The notes below the pieces were generated by a model, which was not told the DNA's origin, did not search any database, and saw only the letters and a program-made list of their open reading frames with translations. 64,000 nucleotides of DNA from Inia geoffrensis. Taxonomy: Eukaryota > Chordata > Mammalia > Artiodactyla > Iniidae. Shown here piece after piece: positions 59,563-64,000 of this stretch. Every line of letters begins with the position of its first letter. The first letter of the stretch is position 1. The translations under genes and the position numbers were made by a program. The stretch lies in NCBI GenBank assembly GCA_036417435.1, contig CM070901.1, positions 63,546,501 through 63,610,500 of the forward strand. The letters run 5' to 3'.

Positions 59563-61308
59563 TTTTGTTTTTGAAATTTATTTTTATAATGTGATTTAGC
59601 TGATTTTCACTGCTGTGTTTATGCCGCTCTACACAAACATGATTCTCTTACGGAGACCTATAAATGCATAGGTTTTAAGATTCTTACTAGTCAGGTATAT
59701 TTCTGTGTGTTGAATATGGGGTGTTGAGTCCATTGCGTTGAGTAAGGAGTAGGTTTTGTCTATTACATATTTGGGTTATGGAACGGTATCTGTGGTAATT
59801 TCAATCTCTGGTTTTATGCAGTGCCCCAACTCACCATTCCCCTTAAGCAAGCATAAGTTTCTTTTCTAAATGTGAGACTCTGTTCTGTTTTGTAATTCAG
59901 TTCATGTGTGGCCACGTTTACATTCCCTGTATTAGTGATATCTTATGATGTTTCTTTTTCTGTGTGACTTATTTCACTTAGAATCATCGTACCTAAATCC
60001 ACTCATTATGCTGCTTCAGGCCTGATGACATTGATTTCATTGCTGAGTGATATTCCACTGTATGTAAGTACCACAACTTCTTTATCCTTTTTTCTCTTTC
60101 TGGGCTTTTTAAGTTGTACCATAGTCGAGGTTCTTGTAAACAAGTCAGCGCCCAAATTTGGGGTGGCTGTGACTTTTTCATTTTAATTTTCCTAATCTAT
60201 AGGACCATGAGTGGAAGTGCCCTAGGCTCTGTAGCTTTGTTTTTTAGATGTTTCAGGAAACACCATACACTTCTCCAGAGTGACTGTTGGCAATTTACAT
60301 CCCGACCGTCAGCTTAACCAGGCTCCCAGTTCTCCATGGCCTGTCATGTCTCTCTGGATTTTACACTTTTTTCAGATGGCCCTTTTGACCGGTGGGAAGT
60401 GAGACTTCATTGTAGTGCGGATTTCCTTTGCAGGCTTCCTTGGTTGTCCACAAAGGGCGTATGCGTTTTTTCCTGAATATATTCAGGAAAAAATGCATAC
60501 GACCTTTTTGGCCAAGTGCATCATTTTTGAAGTTCTGCCTCTATTCATGTGCTTTAAATGCAATGCCAGTCTACCTCCTGAAATCGGTTTCATGCAATTC
60601 TGCCTTGCTTTCACGTCCTCTTCGCAGCCGTACTTCCATGTAGTTTTGGATGATAGCAGTCATTTGTATCTCTGCAGGTTTGTGAATTATAGTGCCCCTA
60701 AGCTCATTTTTTCAACTCGCTTTTTTGTGAGCTGGCTGCAAAACCGCAGAATTACTTCAGGCCCTAATCTGGTTCCGGCATGGCATGCTGAGCCTTTTGT
60801 TAATTCTTCCTCCTGGGAAACCAGAGGTAAATGTGCCCGTCCAAACACCTACAGTTAGTCTCTCATTGGTTCTTCCTATTCCTGTTCATCTTCCGCAGAA
60901 ATTGCAAACTGGGCCAAAGAGTTGGTTAAAGGCACTGACTCTCCCAGTGGGGAGAGTGTTAGTAAAGCATCTGGAATGGCGAACCCGAGTACCAGGGGAC
61001 GAAACCTGAGATGCGTTTTTGAAAACTTTGCCCGATCACATGGTGGACCATCCTCTCGGTTTCCAATGCATGTTTTAGCTAAAGGAAGAATCACTTAAAA
61101 CTGGAGATTTAGGAACCTTTGAATGGCTATCATGCAGTATTACTTCAAAGCATCTGCCTTTTCTCACCAAAGCTCATCAATCCACTCAGCCCCAAGTGTC
61201 CAGCCTTCTGTCTCACCCAGCTGTGGGTGTTGATGTGGGAAATCCAGGTTTTGTCACAAGCCCTGAATGAATTATTTAAGAATTTCTCTCGATTTCACTG
61301 TCTTTGTG
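59563..61308. repeat. Satellite monomer 8 (variant A)
   Basis: 1746 bp; palindrome 60444-60515. Confidence 0.9.
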
Positions 61309-63053
61309 TTTTGTTTTTGAAATTTATTTTTATAATGGGGTTTAGCTGATTTTCACTGCTATGTTTATGCCACTCTACACACACTTGTTTCTCTTATGGA
61401 GACCTATAAATATATAGGTTTTAAGATTCTTACTAGTCAGGTATATTCCTGTCCGTTGAATATGGGGTGTTGAGTCCATTTCGTTGAGTAAGGAGTAGGT
61501 CTTGTCTATTACATATTTGGCTTATGGAATGGTATCTGTGCCAATTTCAATCTCTGGTTTTATGCAGCACCCCAACTCACCGTTCCCCTTAAGCAAGCAT
61601 ATGCCTGTTTTCTAAATGTGAGACCCTGCTCTGTTATGTAATTAAGTTCATGTGTAGCCAAGTTTACATTCCCTCTATTAGTGATATGATAAGTTTCTTT
61701 TTCTGTGTGATTTATTTCTCTTAGAATCATCATTCCTAAATCCACTCATTATGCTGCTATGGGCCTGATGACATTGATTTCATTCCTGAGTGATATTCCA
61801 TTGTACGTATGTACCACTACTTCTTTATCCATTTTTCTCTTTCTGGGATATTTAAGTGGTACCGTAGTTGAAGTTCTCATAAACAGAGCAGCCACAAAAT
61901 TTGTGGTGGCTGTGTCTTTTTCATTTTAATTTTCCTAAGCTATAGGACCATAAGTAGAAGTGCCCTAGGCTCTGAAGCTTTGTTTTTTAGATGTTTCAGG
62001 AAACACCATACACTTCTCCAGAGTGGCTGTTGGCAATTTACATCCCGCCCATCAGCATAACAAGGCTCCCTCTTCTCCATGGCCTGTTCTGCCTTTCTGG
62101 TTTTTACACTTTTTTCAGATGTCTCTTTTGACCAGTGGGAAGAGATACTTCATTGTAGTGCAGATTTCCATTGCAGGCTTGCTTGGTTGGCCAAAAAGGG
62201 CATATGCATTTATTCCAGAATATATTCATGAAATAAAGCATACCCCCCTTTTGGCAAAGTGCATCATTGTCAATGTTCTGCCTCTTTTCGTAGGCTTTAA
62301 TTGCCATTCAAATCTACCTTTTGAAATACGTTTCCTGCAATTTTGCCTCGCTTTCACGTACTCTTCGAAGACTTACTTCAATATATTCTTGGATGATAGT
62401 TGTCCTTTATAACTCTGCAGGTTTTTGAATTGCAGTGGCCCTGAGCTCCATTTTTCAACTCGGTTTCTTGTGAGCTGGCCACAAAACCGCAGGATTTCTT
62501 CAGGCACTATTCTGGTTCCAGCAAGCTATGCTGAGCCTTTGTTTAATTATTCATTCTGGTGGTAAATTAGAGTAAAATGTGCCCGTCCTAACACCTACAG
62601 CTAGTCTCACATTGGTTCTCCCTATTCCTGTTCATCCTCTGCAGAAATTGCAAACTGTGCCAAACAGCATGTCAAGGGCGCTCACTCTCCAAATGGGGAG
62701 ATTTTTAGTAAAGTGTCTGGAACGGTGAATCCGAGTACCACGGGATGAAACCTGAGATCCATTTTAGAAATTTTGCCCGATCTCATGGTGGACCATCCCC
62801 TGAGATTCCCATGCATGTTTTAGCTGAAGGAAGAATCCCTTAAACCTGGAGACTTGGGACTCATGGAATGGGTACCATGAAGTATGGCTTCATACTTTGT
62901 GCATTTGCTCACTGAACCTCACCAATCCTATCAGCCCCAAGTGTCCAGTCGTATGTCTCACACAGCTGTGGGTGTAGATGTGGTAAATCCATGTTTCTTC
63001 ACAAGCCCTGAATTAATTATTTAAGAATTTCTCTGTATTTTACTGTCTTTGTG
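61309..63053. repeat. Satellite monomer 9 (variant B)
   Basis: 1745 bp; 'gatagttgtcctttataact' and 'tgtctcttttgaccagtggg' mark variant B. Its palindrome (62187-62258) is the most eroded in the array. Confidence 0.9.
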
Positions 63054-64000
63054 TTTTGTTTTCAAAATTTATTTTTAAAATGGGGTTTAGCTGATTTTCA
63101 CTGCTGTGTTTATGCCGCTCTACACACAATTGATTCTCTTATGGAGACATATAAATACATAGGTTTTAAGACTCTTACTACTCAGGTATATTCCTATGCA
63201 TTGAATACGGTGCGTTGAGTCCATTTCTTTGAGCAAAGAGTAGGTCTCGTCTATTACGTATTTGGCTTATGGAATGGTATCTGTGCTAATTTCAATCTCT
63301 GGTTTTATCCAGCACCCCAACTCACCTTTTGGCTCAAGCAAGCATATGTTTGTTTTGTAAATGTTAGTCTCTGTTCTGTTTTGTAATTCAGTTTATGTGT
63401 AGCCAAGTTAACATTCCCTCTGTTAGTGATATCTTATGATAAGTTTCTTTATCTGTGTGACTTATTTCACTTAGATTCATCGTACCTAAGTCAATTCACT
63501 ATGCTGATATGGGCCTGATGACATTGCTTTCATTGCTGAGTGATATTCTTTATACATAAGTACCACAACTTCTTTATCTTTTTTTCTTTTTCTAGGATAT
63601 TTATCTTGAACCATAGCCGACATTCTTATAAACAGAGCAGCCCCAAACTGTGCAGTGGATGTGTCTTTTTTATTTTAATTTTCCTAATCTATAGTAGCAT
63701 AAATAAAAGTGTCCTAGGCTCTGTAGGTTTGTTTTTCAGATGTTTCAGGAAACAGCATACACTTCTCCAGAGTGGCTGTTGGCAATTTACATCCTGCACA
63801 TCAACATAACCAGGCTCACTGTTCTCCATGGCCTGTCCTGCCTTTCTGTTTTTTACACTTTTTTCAGATGGCCCTTTTGACCGGTTGGCAGTGAGACTTC
63901 ATTTTAGTGCTGATTTCCATTGAACGCTTGCTTGGTTGGCCAAAATGGGCATATGCATTTTTTCCTGAATATACTGAGGAAAAAACGTATGTGCCCTTTT
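63054..64000. repeat. Satellite monomer 10, cut by the window end
   Basis: First 947 bp, ending inside the right arm of the palindrome. Confidence 0.9.

Larger units (their letters stand above)
54493..64000. repeat. Cetacean satellite array, right block (continues past the window)
   Basis: Starts about 300 bp into a monomer and runs to the window end in the same orientation and periodicity as the left block. Full units start at 56074, 57820, 59563 and 61309; a partial one starts at 63054. Confidence 0.92.

Noticed and set aside
43435..64000. CRISPR-like regular repeats
   Set aside because: Units of 1.74 kb in a mammalian genome are a satellite. Repeat and spacer sizes are nothing like CRISPR.

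Overview
This window is nuclear DNA from a whale or dolphin (Cetacea), and it holds no intact protein-coding gene. The organism call rests on many tRNA-derived SINEs of the cetartiodactyl CHR type (for example 1135-1358, 9374-9668, 24396-24613, 34936-35123, 38482-38785), on L1 3' ends typical of that order, and on a tandem satellite of about 1.74 kb from 43435 to the window end. Its unit length and L1-like content fit the common cetacean satellite. From memory, delphinoids carry a shorter unit (about 1.58 kb), so a non-delphinoid such as a baleen, sperm or beaked whale is more likely.

Layout. (1) 1-10.4 kb: AT-rich DNA with SINEs and old L1 pieces. A block of about 1 kb at 1-1050 is repeated at 9310-10350. 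A CpG-rich island at 6195-7600 carries a minus-strand relic of DOT1L exon 1. (2) 10.4-18 kb: a SINE and a (GAAA)/(GGAA) microsatellite nested in an L1, a minus-strand SRSF3 processed pseudogene, and 2.3 kb of alternating polypyrimidine and polypurine runs with perfect palindromes. (3) 18-22.3 kb: GC-rich DNA with an intron-containing, broken copy of THOP1 on the plus strand. (4) 22.3-36 kb: ordinary repeat-littered DNA with L1, L2-like, MIR and CHR SINEs, a MaLR LTR and a short coding-like tandem repeat. (5) 36-41.5 kb: GC-rich DNA with a minus-strand relic of DOT1L exon 2, old L1 and SINEs, and an unidentified exon-like segment. (6) 43.4-64 kb: the satellite array. It holds four monomers (the last cut), then 4.9 kb of foreign DNA (L1, LTR-like sequence, degenerate retroviral pol, a minisatellite, L1), then six more monomers.

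Nothing here works together as an operon or pathway. The gene relics are fragments. DOT1L and THOP1 both lie in human 19p13.3, and the two DOT1L pieces are in the wrong order for one gene on their strand. Satellite edge plus a mosaic of broken duplicated pieces suggests a heterochromatin border, such as a pericentromeric or subtelomeric segmental-duplication zone. The most interesting structure is the monomer itself. It reads as L1 3'-end sequence with a palindrome of about 72 bp whose arms resemble mariner terminal repeats, and one monomer is broken exactly at the centre of that palindrome.
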